A stretch of DNA of 64,000 bases from Pseudocitrobacter faecalis. Its GTDB lineage: Bacteria; Pseudomonadota; Gammaproteobacteria; Enterobacterales; Enterobacteriaceae. Shown piece after piece: positions 1 to 9,200 of the stretch. Each line of letters opens with the position of its first letter. Positions within the stretch are counted from its first letter, which is position 1. The position numbers and the translations under genes are program-made. The notes under the pieces are model-generated. The model was given only the letters and a program-made list of their open reading frames with translations, ran no database searches and was not told the origin of the DNA. The stretch covers positions 124,001 to 188,000 of the forward strand of contig QNRL01000008.1 in NCBI GenBank assembly GCA_003315335.1, read 5' to 3'.

Positions 1-188
1 ATAATGGCTCCGGCGATATGGATATCGTGAAATATATCGAAGTGGGCGCGAACTACTACTTCAATAAAAACATGGCCGTCTATGCAGATTATAAAATCAA
101 CCTGCTCGACAGCGATAATGCCAATGTTCAGCGTCAGGGTCTGAATACAGATAACCAGGTCGGTATCGGCGCTGTTTACCAGTTCTGA
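1..188 (+). CDS. OmpC/OmpF-family trimeric porin, 3' end
   Basis: The window opens inside this gene; only the last 61 codons are visible and the stop is TGA at 186-188. The fragment reads as the last beta strands of an enterobacterial general porin: [18 protein letters not shown], then [14 protein letters not shown], ending in the C-terminal Phe needed for BAM-dependent outer-membrane assembly. The KINLLD and NTDN stretches resemble OmpC more than OmpF or PhoE (from memory of those proteins), but paralogues are too similar here to name the gene. A hairpin follows the stop. Frame is certain; the exact paralogue is not. Confidence 0.9.
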   Translation, partial: NGSGDMDIVKYIEVGANYYFNKNMAVYADYKINLLDSDNANVQRQGLNTDNQVGIGAVYQF

Positions 189-200
189 TTAGCCTGAATA

Positions 201-220
201 CGCCAGCATTGACGCTGGCG
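201..220 (+). terminator. Hairpin after the porin gene
   Basis: A perfect 7-bp stem, CGCCAGC pairing with GCTGGCG around a 6-nt loop, lies 12 bases after the porin stop. No long T run follows, so intrinsic termination is only likely; it could also act as a 3' stabilising hairpin. Confidence 0.45.
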
Positions 221-371
221 TAAGCTTTACAACCCTCAATGCCTGTTATTTGCCGGATGACATTATGTTATTCGGCAAATAATTTTTAGCCTTTTTCCTG
301 CTGTCCTTATCTCTGTCATTCCTTTATTATTGCGCGTCGAAAAAGTGCGCAGCGCAGGAAAGAGTGAGATT

Positions 372-1586
372 TTGCTGAAGACCATCCCATTACCATTACC
401 CCTTCTGATGGGCATGTTCCTGACAGGCTGTCACTCCTCGCTTTCCAGCAATCCCGTTGACACGCTGGATACCAATACTTCACTACATACGCTCTGCGAC
501 GCCCCCCTCGACCACCAAATAGCGCAACTTTCCCGCAATCATTTTGCTCGCCAGCGTTCCACCGCGCTGGTGATCGGCGTGATTTCACATAATCAGCCGC
601 CACAACTCTTCAGCTATGGTTTTACGGATTCCGATAGACGCGTGCCGGTTACCGGCGATACGCTTTTCGCTTTAGGATCGGTGACTAAAGGCGTGACCGC
701 CGAAATTGCCGCCCTACAGGTGCAGAGAAATAAGCTGACGTGGCATTCGACGCTCCACGAATTATTGCCTTCTGCGAAAGAGCTGAGTCCGGACGCGCAA
801 AAGATTACCGTCGAGCAACTTGCCAGCCATACGGCGGGTCTGCCAAGACAGGCATTTGATTTACCGATGCTGGGTAAACTGGTGCGCTATGTTTTTACCG
901 GTGAACAGTTTTACGATGACCTGGATCGCGGTGAGTATCAGGATTATCTCAGCACCTTCCGCGCGCCGGATAACGTTCAGGTGAATTATTCCAATCTGGG
1001 TTACGCCATTTTAGACAGTGCGCTTGAGCAAAGCGCCTCGCGAACGATTCCCGAAATGGCACAGCAGGATATATTCACCCCGCTAAAAATGTTGCACACG
1101 GGCTACGTGCCGGAAACACTCCCCGGCTATATTCTGCGTGCGCGTGGTCAGGCGGGCGACCAGCCAAAGTTTATTGCCCGTGGTGAAGTGGTACCGGAGT
1201 GGCGCTTCAGCCATGATATGGTCGGCGCCGCGTCGCTATGGTCAACAGGAAATGATCTGCTGCGTTATTTGCAGGCGCATCTCTCCGGCTCCGGTGACAC
1301 CCAACTGGATCACGCTTTTGCCGATGCCATGACACTTCGCCGCTTCCAGAGTGATGACAATGCCGCGGCCCTGGGCTGGCTCGGCTATTCCGCCTATGGT
1401 CAAACGCTGCTTTACCAATCCGGTTTTATTGGGGGGTACAGCAGTTATATCGGCCTGGATAAACGCCACGGCAACGCCATCGTGGTACTGCAAAACAGTT
1501 TTAACTGGCAGAACGATATTGGTCATCGCCTGTTGTTGCGCATGGCGGTCGCCAGCGATCATCCCCGGATCTGCGCGGCGCAGTAA
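372..1586 (+). CDS. Beta-lactamase-fold serine hydrolase lipoprotein (AmpC/AmpH-like)
   Basis: A 404-residue protein of the class C beta-lactamase / penicillin-binding fold. I place the start at TTG 372: it follows AGGAA/GTGAG purine runs and gives a compact lipoprotein signal with Lys3, a hydrophobic core and lipobox LTGC (Cys20); a longer reading from TTG 330 would bury the signal. Catalytic motifs are visible: S103-V-T-K106 (SxxK), Y206-S-N208 (YxN) and a late QSG in the KTG position. The Gln suggests a carboxypeptidase or esterase-type relative rather than an efficient beta-lactamase. It is probably an anchored peptidoglycan or ester hydrolase; the substrate is unknown. It is distinct from AmpH at 15.4-16.5 kb and stands alone between the porin and the RoxA-type gene. 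Confidence 0.8.
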   Translation: MLKTIPLPLPLLMGMFLTGCHSSLSSNPVDTLDTNTSLHTLCDAPLDHQIAQLSRNHFARQRSTALVIGVISHNQPPQLFSYGFTDSDRRVPVTGDTLFALGSVTKGVTAEIAALQVQRNKLTWHSTLHELLPSAKELSPDAQKITVEQLASHTAGLPRQAFDLPMLGKLVRYVFTGEQFYDDLDRGEYQDYLSTFRAPDNVQVNYSNLGYAILDSALEQSASRTIPEMAQQDIFTPLKMLHTGYVPETLPGYILRARGQAGDQPKFIARGEVVPEWRFSHDMVGAASLWSTGNDLLRYLQAHLSGSGDTQLDHAFADAMTLRRFQSDDNAAALGWLGYSAYGQTLLYQSGFIGGYSSYIGLDKRHGNAIVVLQNSFNWQNDIGHRLLLRMAVASDHPRICAAQ

Positions 1587-1680
1587 CCCGCGAGCCCGCT
1601 TGTTGCTGCTACGTGTGTCGCGAAATGGTCATATCGCGCGCGATTGACCCATGACAAGGCAGCGCTGTTCCTCTGCTCCG

Positions 1681-1686
1681 TATAAT
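1681..1686 (+). promoter_or_regulatory. Putative -10 box upstream of the RoxA-type gene
   Basis: A consensus TATAAT lies 31 bases before the ATG at 1718. No good -35 is seen at 16-18 bp; a TTGACC at 1644 is too far upstream. Promoter assignment is tentative. Confidence 0.35.
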
Positions 1687-1717
1687 CAGGCCTGTTTGCT
1701 CACTGATGGTATGAAAA

Positions 1718-2839
1718 ATGGCTTATCAACTTAACCTTAACTGGCCGGAGTTTCTTGAGAAATACTGGCAGAAAAAACCTGTTGTACTGAAGAAAGCGTT
1801 CGCTGACTTTGTTGATCCGATCACCCCGGATGAACTGGCTGGCCTGGCGATGGAACCCGAAGTCGACAGTCGACTGGTAAGCCATGCCAACGGAAAATGG
1901 CAGGCGAGCAATGGCCCGTTTGAGCATTTCGATGGCTTAGGTGAGACGGGCTGGTCGCTGCTGGCGCAGGCGGTGAACCACTGGCACGAACCGTCGGCGG
2001 AGCTGGTGCGCCCGTTCCGTGTCCTGCCGGACTGGCGTCTGGACGACTTAATGATCTCCTTCTCCGTGCCGGGCGGCGGCGTGGGCCCGCATATCGATCA
2101 GTATGATGTGTTTATTATTCAGGGCATGGGCAGCCGCCGCTGGCGCGTGGGTGACAAACTGCCGATGCGCCAGTTCTGTCCGCATCCGGCTTTGCTGCAT
2201 GTCGATCCGTTTGAACCAATCATCGATGAAGATCTGGAGCCGGGCGATATCCTTTATATCCCGCCAGGATTCCCGCACGACGGTTTCACCCACGAAACGG
2301 CGCTGAACTATTCCGTTGGCTTCCGTGGGCCTAACGGGCGCGATCTGATCAGCAGCTTTGCCGATTACGCGCTGGAAAACGATCTCGGCAGCGAACACTA
2401 CAGCGATCCGGATCTGACCGTGCGCGATCACGCAGGGCGCATTGAAGAGTATGAACTTGAGCGCCTGCGCGGAATGATGATCGAGATGATCAGCAAGCCG
2501 GACGATTTTAAGCAGTGGTTCGGAAGCTTTGTCACCACGCCGCGCCATGAGCTGGATATCGCCCCGGCAGAGCCGCCTTACGCGCCACAGGAAGTGGTAG
2601 ACGCGCTGATGGACGGAGAAACGCTGGTGCGTTTGAACGGACTGCGTGTGCTGAGCGTGAACGGCAGCGTTTTCGTTAACAGTGAGCCGCTGGATGTCAG
2701 TGATGCGGCGGCGGCTGATGCGCTCTCCCGTTATACGACGCTTGGTAAAGCTGAGCTGGGCGAGGCGTTAACTAACCCGGTGTTCGCTGATGAGCTGACG
2801 GCGTTGATTAATCAGGGATATTGGTTCTTCGACGAGTAG
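1718..2839 (+). CDS. roxA: RoxA-type ribosomal protein L16 arginine hydroxylase (JmjC/cupin oxygenase)
   Basis: A 373-residue Fe(II)/2-oxoglutarate oxygenase, the same length as E. coli RoxA (YcfD), which hydroxylates an arginine of ribosomal protein L16. The iron triad is intact and at the expected numbering: H125 and D127 in HIDQYDVF, and H187 in GFPHDGF. The N-terminal half is the cupin domain; the C-terminal part matches the dimerisation and winged-helix region and ends in GYWFFDE. In E. coli the gene sits beside phoPQ, whereas here it follows a lipoprotein gene and precedes the repeat array and mmuP, and it looks clearly diverged from the E. coli protein as I recall it. It may be a second copy or a relocated orthologue, so the symbol is provisional. 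Confidence 0.8.
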   Translation: MAYQLNLNWPEFLEKYWQKKPVVLKKAFADFVDPITPDELAGLAMEPEVDSRLVSHANGKWQASNGPFEHFDGLGETGWSLLAQAVNHWHEPSAELVRPFRVLPDWRLDDLMISFSVPGGGVGPHIDQYDVFIIQGMGSRRWRVGDKLPMRQFCPHPALLHVDPFEPIIDEDLEPGDILYIPPGFPHDGFTHETALNYSVGFRGPNGRDLISSFADYALENDLGSEHYSDPDLTVRDHAGRIEEYELERLRGMMIEMISKPDDFKQWFGSFVTTPRHELDIAPAEPPYAPQEVVDALMDGETLVRLNGLRVLSVNGSVFVNSEPLDVSDAAAADALSRYTTLGKAELGEALTNPVFADELTALINQGYWFFDE

Positions 2840-2849
2840 TACGCCTTCC

Positions 2850-3952
2850 CCCTCACCCTAACCCTCTCCCTCAAGGGAGAGGGGGCAGATTGTGCACATT
2901 GGTAAATTCAGTGCATGTTTTCCCCCTCTCCCTGTGGGAGAGGGCCGGGGTGAGGGCATTAGCGCGCACGTTTCCCCCCTCACCCTAACCCTCTCCCTCA
3001 AGGGAGAGGGGACAGATTGTGCACGGTGTTAAGTGCTGCGCCGGTTTTCTCCCTCTCTCTGTGGAAGAGGGCCGGGGTGGGGCATCGGTGCGCACATTTC
3101 CCCCTCACCCTAACCCTCTCCCTCAAGGGAGAGGGGACTGATTGTGCACGGTGTTAAGTGCTGCGCCGGTTTTCTCCCTCTCTCTGTGGAAGAGGGCCGG
3201 GGTGAGGGCATCGGTGCGCACATTTCCCCCTCTCCCTCAAGGGAGAGGGGATTGATTGTGCACGATGTTGAGTCCTGCGCTGGTTTTCTCCCTCTCCCTG
3301 TGGGAGAGGGCCGGGGTGAGGGCATCAGCGCGCACATTCCCCCCTCACCCTAACCCTCTCCCTCAAGGGAGAGGGAATTGATTGCGCACGATGTTGAGTT
3401 CTGCGCTGGTTTTCTCCCTCTCCCCGCGGGAGAAGGCCGGGGTGAGGGCATCGGTGCGCACATTTCCCCCTCGCTCTAACCCTCTCCCTCAAGGGAGAGG
3501 GGACCGATTGTGCACGTTGCTAAGTGCTGCGCCGGTTTTCTCCCTCTCCCTGTGGGAGAGGGCCGGGGTGAGGGCATCGGTGCGCACATTTCCCCCTCAC
3601 CCTAACCCTCTCCCTCAAGGGAGAGGGGATTGATTGTGCACGGTGTTAAGTGCTGCGCTGGTTTTCTCCCTCTCCCTGTGGGAGAGGGCCGGGGTGAGGG
3701 CATCGGTGCGCACATTTCCCCCTCACCCTAACCCTCTCCCTCAAGGGAGAGGGGATTGATTGTGCACGGTGTTAAGTGCTGCGCTGGTTTTCTCCCTCTC
3801 CCTGTGGGAGAGGGCCGGGGTGAGGGCATCGGTGCGCACATTTCCCCCTCACCCTAACCCTCTCCCTCAAGGGAGAGGGGACTGATTGTGCACGGTATTA
3901 AGTTCTGCGCCGGTTTTCTCCCTCTCCCTGTGGGAGAGGGCCGGGGTGAGGG
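2850..3952. repeat. Tandem array of nine palindromic composite units (array 1)
   Basis: About 1.1 kb of tandem units with a period near 126 bp fills the space between the RoxA-type gene and mmuP. Each unit of about 107 bp has imperfect terminal inverted repeats (CCCTCACCCTAACCCTCTCCC at the left, its approximate complement ending GGGGTGAGGG at the right). Each arm is itself a hairpin, CTCTCCCTCAAGGGAGAG on the left and CTCTCCCTGTGGGAGAG on the right. The core carries GATTGTGCACGGTGTTAAGT and close variants; about 20 bp (CATCGGTGCGCACATTTCCC type) joins units. Right arms occur near 2931, 3058, 3186, 3298, 3425, 3550, 3678, 3803 and 3929. The fourth unit is about 15 bp short. Open frames crossing it are artefacts of the repeat. 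Confidence 0.9.
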
Positions 3953-3977
3953 CATCAGCGCGCACACTCCCCCCATT

Positions 3978-4006
3978 TTGCATTTCCCCACCATACGCGG
4001 TATAAC
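3978..4006 (+). promoter_or_regulatory. Sigma70-type promoter of mmuPM
   Basis: TTGCAT (3978-3983) and TATAAC (4001-4006) are separated by 17 bp, placing transcription start near 4013, just after the repeat array and before the MetJ-type boxes. Confidence 0.6.
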
Positions 4007-4019
4007 AACGCCTTCATCT

Positions 4020-4051
4020 GGATGTTTAGATGTCCATACGTTTAGAAGGTC
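4020..4051 (+). promoter_or_regulatory. MetJ operator (four tandem met boxes)
   Basis: Four adjoining 8-mers resemble the met box AGACGTCT: GGATGTTT (5/8), AGATGTCC (6/8), ATACGTTT (6/8) and AGAAGGTC (4/8). They lie between the promoter and the mmuP start. Tandem met boxes bind MetJ with S-adenosylmethionine, which would repress mmuPM when methionine is plentiful. Confidence 0.65.
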
Positions 4052-4054
4052 ATA

Positions 4055-5461
4055 ATGCAAACAACACAACAACAAGGTGGGCAACTCAAGCGCACCATGA
4101 AAACGCGTCACCTGATAATGCTGTCGCTGGGTGGCGTCATTGGCACAGGGCTATTTTTCAATACCGGCTATATCATCTCGACCACCGGCGCGGCGGGAAC
4201 ATTACTGGCCTATCTGATTGGTGCGCTGGTCGTCTGGCTGGTGATGCAGTGCCTCGGCGAACTCTCCGTTGCAATGCCGGAAACCGGGGCATTTCATGTT
4301 TACGCCTCCCGCTATCTCGGCCCGGCAACCGGGTATGCTGTCGCCTGGCTTTACTGGCTTACCTGGACAGTCGCGCTCGGCTCCAGCTTTACCGCCGCTG
4401 GCTTCTGTATGCAATACTGGTTTCCGCAGGTTCCCATTTGGGTGTGGTGTTTACTGTTCTGCGTGCTGATCTTCGGATTAAACGTTATCTCTACGCGCTT
4501 CTTTGCCGAAGGTGAATTCTGGTTCTCGCTGATCAAAGTGATCACCATTATTGCTTTCATTATTCTCGGCGGTGCAGCCATCTTTGGTTTTATCCCGATG
4601 CAGGACGGTTCACCGGCGCCAGGGTTGCATAACATTACCGCTGAAGGCTGGTTCCCCCACGGTGGCTTGCCAATCCTGATGACCATGGTGGCGGTGAACT
4701 TCGCCTTCTCAGGTACTGAACTCATTGGCATTGCCGCCGGGGAAACGGAAAATCCGCACAAGGTTATTCCTGTTGCCATTCGCACCACCATTGCCCGTTT
4801 GATTATCTTCTTTATTGGCACCGTTTTTGTGCTGGCGGCGCTGATCCCCATGCAGCAGGCTGGCGTAGAGAAAAGTCCGTTTGTGCTGGTCTTCGAAAAA
4901 GTCGGGATTCCGTATGCAGCGGATATCTTTAACTTTGTCATTCTGACGGCGATCCTGTCGGCCGCGAACTCGGGGCTTTATGCGTCCGGGCGGATGTTGT
5001 GGTCGCTTTCCAATGAACGCACGTTGCCGCACTGTTTTTCTCGCGTGACGAAAAACGGCGTGCCGCTGGTGGCGTTATCGGTGAGTATGCTGGGCGGCGT
5101 GCTGGCGCTCTTTTCCAGCGTCATTGCGCCGGATACGGTGTTTGTTGCGCTGTCGGCCATTTCCGGGTTTGCCGTTGTCGCGGTGTGGCTTAGCATTTGC
5201 GCCTCGCACTTTGTCTTCCGTCGTCGCCATCTGCAGCAGGGCCGGGCGCTGAGCGAATTGCAGTACCGCGCGCCGTGGTACCCGCTGGTGCCGGTGTTGG
5301 GCTTTATCCTTTGCCTGGTCGCCTGTGTGGGTCTGGCGTTTGACCCGAGCCAGCGCATCGCGCTTTATTGTGGGTTGCCGTTTGTCGCGCTGTGTTATGG
5401 CGCTTATTATTTGACGCGTTCCCGTCAGCCTGTTCAGGAGATCCAACATGCCGCAGAGTAA
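4055..5461 (+). CDS. mmuP: S-methylmethionine permease
   Basis: A 468-residue inner-membrane amino acid permease of the APC superfamily (E. coli MmuP is about 467). It imports S-methylmethionine, the methyl donor used by the next gene. The N-terminus has the family signature [18 protein letters not shown] in TM1 and about 12 hydrophobic segments follow. The ATG at 4055 has AAGG five bases upstream and directly follows the met boxes. It overlaps mmuM by 14 bp, indicating one translationally coupled operon. A proline-specific permease is excluded by the pairing with mmuM and by the separate proY in this window. Confidence 0.93.
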   Translation: MQTTQQQGGQLKRTMKTRHLIMLSLGGVIGTGLFFNTGYIISTTGAAGTLLAYLIGALVVWLVMQCLGELSVAMPETGAFHVYASRYLGPATGYAVAWLYWLTWTVALGSSFTAAGFCMQYWFPQVPIWVWCLLFCVLIFGLNVISTRFFAEGEFWFSLIKVITIIAFIILGGAAIFGFIPMQDGSPAPGLHNITAEGWFPHGGLPILMTMVAVNFAFSGTELIGIAAGETENPHKVIPVAIRTTIARLIIFFIGTVFVLAALIPMQQAGVEKSPFVLVFEKVGIPYAADIFNFVILTAILSAANSGLYASGRMLWSLSNERTLPHCFSRVTKNGVPLVALSVSMLGGVLALFSSVIAPDTVFVALSAISGFAVVAVWLSICASHFVFRRRHLQQGRALSELQYRAPWYPLVPVLGFILCLVACVGLAFDPSQRIALYCGLPFVALCYGAYYLTRSRQPVQEIQHAAE

Positions 5462-6386
5462 TCCGTTAACCGCCATTCTCGACGCTGAACCGTTCGTATT
5501 GTTGGATGGCGCAATGGCCACCGAGCTGGAAGGGCGCGGCTGTAATCTGGCCGATAGCCTGTGGTCGGCGAAAGTGTTGATGGAAAATCCGACGCTGATT
5601 CGCGATGTGCATCTCGACTATTTCCGTGCCGGGGCGCGGGTGGCGATAACCGCCAGCTATCAGGCGACACCCGCGGGTTTTGCAGCGCGTGGGCTGGATG
5701 AAGCACAGTCTCGCGCATTAATTGCCCGTAGCGTTGCACTGGCGCAAGAAGCGCGAGAGCGGTATCTAACGGAAAATCCGCAGGCGGGAACGTTGTTGAT
5801 TGCTGGCTCGGTTGGGCCATATGGCGCGTATCTGGCCGATGGTTCGGAGTATCGCGGTGATTATCAACGTAGCGCGGAAGAATTTCAGGCATTTCATCGC
5901 CCTCGCGTAGACGCCTTGCTGGAGGCTGGGGCCGATCTGCTGGCCTGCGAAACGCTGCCGTCGTTTGCGGAAATCTCGGCGCTGGCGGCATTGCTGGCAG
6001 AATATCCCGAAGCCCGTGCCTGGTTCTCTTTCACGCTGCGCGATGCGCAGCATCTGAGCGATGGCACGCCATTGCAGGATGTGGTGGCGGCGCTTTCCCG
6101 CTATCCGCAAATTATTGCGCTAGGCATTAACTGTATCGCGCTTGAAAACACCAACGGCGCACTCGGGCATCTGCATAGCCTGACACCGCTGCCGCTGGTG
6201 GTGTATCCCAATTCCGGCGAGCACTACGATGCGGTGAGTAAAACCTGGCACCATCACGGTGAAGCGTGCGATACCTTAGCGCACCATTTACCGCAATGGC
6301 TGGAGGCGGGGGCGAAGCTGATTGGCGGCTGCTGCCGGACGACGCCTGCGGATATTGCGGCATTAGCGGCAGTTCGTGGGCATTGA
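5448..6386 (+). CDS. mmuM: Homocysteine S-methyltransferase
   Basis: A 312-residue zinc-dependent methyltransferase (E. coli about 310) that moves a methyl group from S-methylmethionine to homocysteine, giving two methionines. The zinc-binding cysteines are visible: C229 in NCIALEN and the C295-C296 pair in GGCCRTTP. The N-terminal [11 protein letters not shown] is the family opening. It starts inside the end of mmuP, so transport and use of S-methylmethionine are coupled. A palindromic repeat unit lies immediately downstream. Confidence 0.95.
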   Translation: MPQSNPLTAILDAEPFVLLDGAMATELEGRGCNLADSLWSAKVLMENPTLIRDVHLDYFRAGARVAITASYQATPAGFAARGLDEAQSRALIARSVALAQEARERYLTENPQAGTLLIAGSVGPYGAYLADGSEYRGDYQRSAEEFQAFHRPRVDALLEAGADLLACETLPSFAEISALAALLAEYPEARAWFSFTLRDAQHLSDGTPLQDVVAALSRYPQIIALGINCIALENTNGALGHLHSLTPLPLVVYPNSGEHYDAVSKTWHHHGEACDTLAHHLPQWLEAGAKLIGGCCRTTPADIAALAAVRGH

Positions 6387-6394
6387 TGCATTCC

Positions 6395-6486
6395 CCCTCA
6401 TCCTAACCCTCTCCCTGAAGGGAGAGGGTTAGGATGGTGCCCGCTGATTTTCTCCCTCTCCCTGTGGGAGAGGGCTGGGGTGAGGG
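6395..6486. repeat. Single copy of the palindromic composite unit
   Basis: One shortened unit of about 92 bp lies between mmuM and tauA, in the same orientation as array 1. It has the CCCTCATCC/GGGGTGAGGG outer arms and the same two inner hairpins, but the core is short and different. Confidence 0.8.
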
Positions 6487-6635
6487 GATAATCCACCGCT
6501 TTCCCCATTTTCCATCTATCTAATCCCACTTTTTTTCTAAAAACGAAAAGGCATTAACAAGACCTTTTAATTCCTTTATCAAAATTCAACGCCCGGAAAT
6601 ACTGCACCCATAACAAGACACAGAGGGAGCAGACA

Positions 6636-7598
6636 ATGGCTATTTCATCGCGTATTTCACTCTTCGCCGCCGCCGCACTGATCGCATTTCAGGCACAGGC
6701 CGTGGACGTTACCATCGCATACCAGACTTCCGCCGAACCGGCGAAAGTCGCGCAGGCAGATGACACTTTCAGCAAACTGAGCGGTGCAAAGCCCGACTGG
6801 CGCAAGTTCGACAGTGGCGCGAGTATCGTTCGGGCACTGGCCTCGGGCGACGTACAAATCGGGAATCTTGGCTCCAGCCCGCTCGCGGTCGCGGCCAGCC
6901 AGCAGGTGCCAATTGAAGTCTTCCTGCTCGCCTCGCAGCTCGGTAATTCCGAAGCGCTGGTGGTGAAGAAAAACATCACCAAACCGGAAGATTTAATCGG
7001 TAAACGTATTGCCGTGCCGTTTATCTCCACCACGCATTACAGCCTGTTGGCTGCGCTGAAGCACTGGGGCATTAAGCCTGGGCAGGTGCAAATTCTCAAC
7101 CTTCAGCCACCGGCGATTATTGCCGCCTGGCAGCGTGGCGATATTGATGGTGCTTATGTCTGGGCCCCGGCGGTTAATGAGCTGGAAAAAGACGGCACCG
7201 TGCTGACTGATTCGGAAAAAGTGGGCCAGTGGGGATCGCCAACGCTCGACGTGTGGGTCGTGCGTAAAGACTTTGCTGAGAAGCATCCTGACGTGGTACG
7301 CGCGTTCGCGAAAAGCGCTATTGATGCCCAACGTGCATACATCGACAACCCGGAAGCCTGGCTTAAGCAGCTGGATAACATCAGCAAGCTGGCGCGCTTA
7401 AGCGGCGTACCGGAAGCGGATGTACCGGGGTTGGTAAAGGGAAATACCTATCTCACCGCCGACCAGCAGGCAAAAGAGCTGAACGGCCCGGTTAACAAGG
7501 CCATTATCGACACCGCCGAATTCCTCAAAGCGCAGGGGAAAGTGCCTGCGGCGGCGACGGATTATAGTCAGTACGTGACCGACCGCTTTGTGAAATAA
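6636..7598 (+). CDS. tauA: Taurine ABC transporter periplasmic binding protein
   Basis: A 320-residue SsuA/TauA-family solute-binding protein (E. coli TauA is 320). The signal peptide runs to about residue 22 ([12 protein letters not shown]), and the mature protein starts [13 protein letters not shown]. It captures taurine in the periplasm and delivers it to TauBC. GGGAG lies 9 bases before the ATG. First gene of tauABCD; in E. coli this operon is activated by Cbl/CysB under sulfate limitation, and I could not confidently place Cbl sites in the 149 bp between the upstream repeat unit and tauA. Confidence 0.95.
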   Translation: MAISSRISLFAAAALIAFQAQAVDVTIAYQTSAEPAKVAQADDTFSKLSGAKPDWRKFDSGASIVRALASGDVQIGNLGSSPLAVAASQQVPIEVFLLASQLGNSEALVVKKNITKPEDLIGKRIAVPFISTTHYSLLAALKHWGIKPGQVQILNLQPPAIIAAWQRGDIDGAYVWAPAVNELEKDGTVLTDSEKVGQWGSPTLDVWVVRKDFAEKHPDVVRAFAKSAIDAQRAYIDNPEAWLKQLDNISKLARLSGVPEADVPGLVKGNTYLTADQQAKELNGPVNKAIIDTAEFLKAQGKVPAAATDYSQYVTDRFVK

Positions 7599-7608
7599 GG
7601 AGTCTGTG

Positions 7609-8376
7609 ATGCTGCAACTTTCTCATCTTTATGCCGATTACGGCGGTAAGCCGGCGCTGGAGGATATCAACCTCACGCTGGACAGCGGTGAACTGTTGGT
7701 GGTGCTTGGCCCGTCAGGCTGTGGCAAAACCACGCTGCTGAACCTGATTGCCGGATTTGTACCGTATCAGCAGGGCAGCATCACGCTCGGTGGAAAACGT
7801 GTAGACGGGCCGGGCGCAGAGCGCGGTGTGGTCTTCCAGAACGAAGGGCTGCTGCCGTGGCGCAATGTGCAGGACAACATCGCGCTGGGGCTTCAGTTGA
7901 GCGGAATGGCGAAGGCCGAACGGCTGGAAATCGCCCGCGAAATGCTGAAGAAAGTCGGGCTGGAAGGGGCGGAAAAACGCTTTATCTGGCAGCTTTCCGG
8001 CGGTCAGCGTCAGCGTGTCGGAATCGCCCGCGCACTGGCGGCAAACCCGCAGTTACTCCTGCTGGATGAACCGTTCGGCGCGCTGGATGCTTTTACCCGC
8101 GAACAGATGCAAACCCTGCTGCTGAAACTGTGGAATGACACCGGTAAGCAGGTCATGCTGATTACACATGATATTGAAGAAGCGGTCTTTTTAGCGACAG
8201 AACTGGTGTTGCTTTCTCCGGGGCCGGGCCGCGTGATGGAGCGCTTGCCCCTCGACTTCGCTCGTCGTTACGTGGCAGGGGAATCCTGCCGCAGCATTAA
8301 ATCAGACCCGCAGTTTATCGCCATGCGCGAGTACGTTCTGAGCCGGGTATTTGAACAACGGGAGGCCTTCTCATGA
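7609..8376 (+). CDS. tauB: Taurine ABC transporter ATP-binding protein
   Basis: A 255-residue ABC ATPase powering taurine uptake. Walker [10 protein letters not shown], the ABC signature LSGGQRQR and Walker [10 protein letters not shown] are all intact, with a switch His in LITHD. The start is ATG 7609, preceded by AGGAG at 7598-7602; a GTG three bases earlier is less well placed. Its TGA overlaps the ATG of tauC (ATGA), showing translational coupling. Confidence 0.95.
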   Translation: MLQLSHLYADYGGKPALEDINLTLDSGELLVVLGPSGCGKTTLLNLIAGFVPYQQGSITLGGKRVDGPGAERGVVFQNEGLLPWRNVQDNIALGLQLSGMAKAERLEIAREMLKKVGLEGAEKRFIWQLSGGQRQRVGIARALAANPQLLLLDEPFGALDAFTREQMQTLLLKLWNDTGKQVMLITHDIEEAVFLATELVLLSPGPGRVMERLPLDFARRYVAGESCRSIKSDPQFIAMREYVLSRVFEQREAFS

Positions 8377-9200
8377 GCGTCGTTGCCAATGATAAACCGC
8401 GCCTGAAAACGGTGAAGTGGCGCTGGCCGTTTTCCCGCCAGATAACGTTAAGCCTGGCGACGCTGCTGGTGCTGTTAACGGTATGGTGGGCGGTGGCCGC
8501 CCTTCAGCTTATCAGCCCACTCTTTCTGCCGCCGCCGGGGCAGGTGCTGCAAAAACTGATTGTTATTGCCGGGCCGCAGGGCTTTATGGATGCCACCCTG
8601 TGGCAGCACCTTTCGGCGAGCCTGGCGCGTATTCTGGTCGCGTTGCTGGCCGCTGTGCTGATTGGCGTCCCTGTGGGAATTGCAATGGGCCTGAACGCCA
8701 CGGTGCGCGGCATTCTGGATCCGATCATTGAGCTTTACCGCCCGGTGCCGCCGCTGGCCTACTTGCCGCTGATGGTTATCTGGTTCGGTATCGGGGAAAC
8801 CTCGAAGATCTTGCTGATTTACCTGGCGATTTTCGCCCCGGTCGCTATGTCGGCGCTGGCTGGTGTAAAGAGTGCGCAGCAGGTACGCATTCGCGCTGCG
8901 CAGTCGCTGGGCGCCAGCCGTCGCCAGGTGCTGTGGTATGTGATTTTACCCGGCGCGCTGCCGGAGATCCTCACCGGGCTGCGTATTGGCCTGGGCGTAG
9001 GCTGGTCGACGCTGGTTGCGGCTGAACTCATCGCCGCCACGCGCGGATTAGGATTTATGGTGCAATCTGCTGGTGAGTTTTTAGCGACGGATGTCGTGCT
9101 GGCAGGCATTGCGGTGATTGCGATTATCGCGTTTGTATTAGAACTGGGGCTGCGCGCATTGCAGCGTCGTCTGACGCCCTGGCATGGAGAAGTGCAATGA
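8373..9200 (+). CDS. tauC: Taurine ABC transporter permease
   Basis: A 275-residue inner-membrane permease of the BPD_transp_1 family with about six membrane segments and an EAA-like loop ([20 protein letters not shown]) that contacts TauB. It overlaps tauB and tauD by four bases each. Length and sequence match E. coli TauC; SsuC is the nearest alternative but the order A-B-C-D with a dioxygenase settles it. Confidence 0.95.
   Translation: MSVVANDKPRLKTVKWRWPFSRQITLSLATLLVLLTVWWAVAALQLISPLFLPPPGQVLQKLIVIAGPQGFMDATLWQHLSASLARILVALLAAVLIGVPVGIAMGLNATVRGILDPIIELYRPVPPLAYLPLMVIWFGIGETSKILLIYLAIFAPVAMSALAGVKSAQQVRIRAAQSLGASRRQVLWYVILPGALPEILTGLRIGLGVGWSTLVAAELIAATRGLGFMVQSAGEFLATDVVLAGIAVIAIIAFVLELGLRALQRRLTPWHGEVQ

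Noticed and set aside
3110-3633. Open frames on both strands inside array 1 (75, 69 and 83 codons) and at 32712-33583 in array 2
   Set aside because: They are translations of the repeat (recurring PHPNPLPQGRG / SPRPSPTGRGRKP peptides) without ribosome sites.
2850-3952. CRISPR-like periodic repeat array
   Set aside because: The period is regular but the supposed spacers are near-identical between units, units are about 107 bp and internally palindromic, and no cas genes are nearby.
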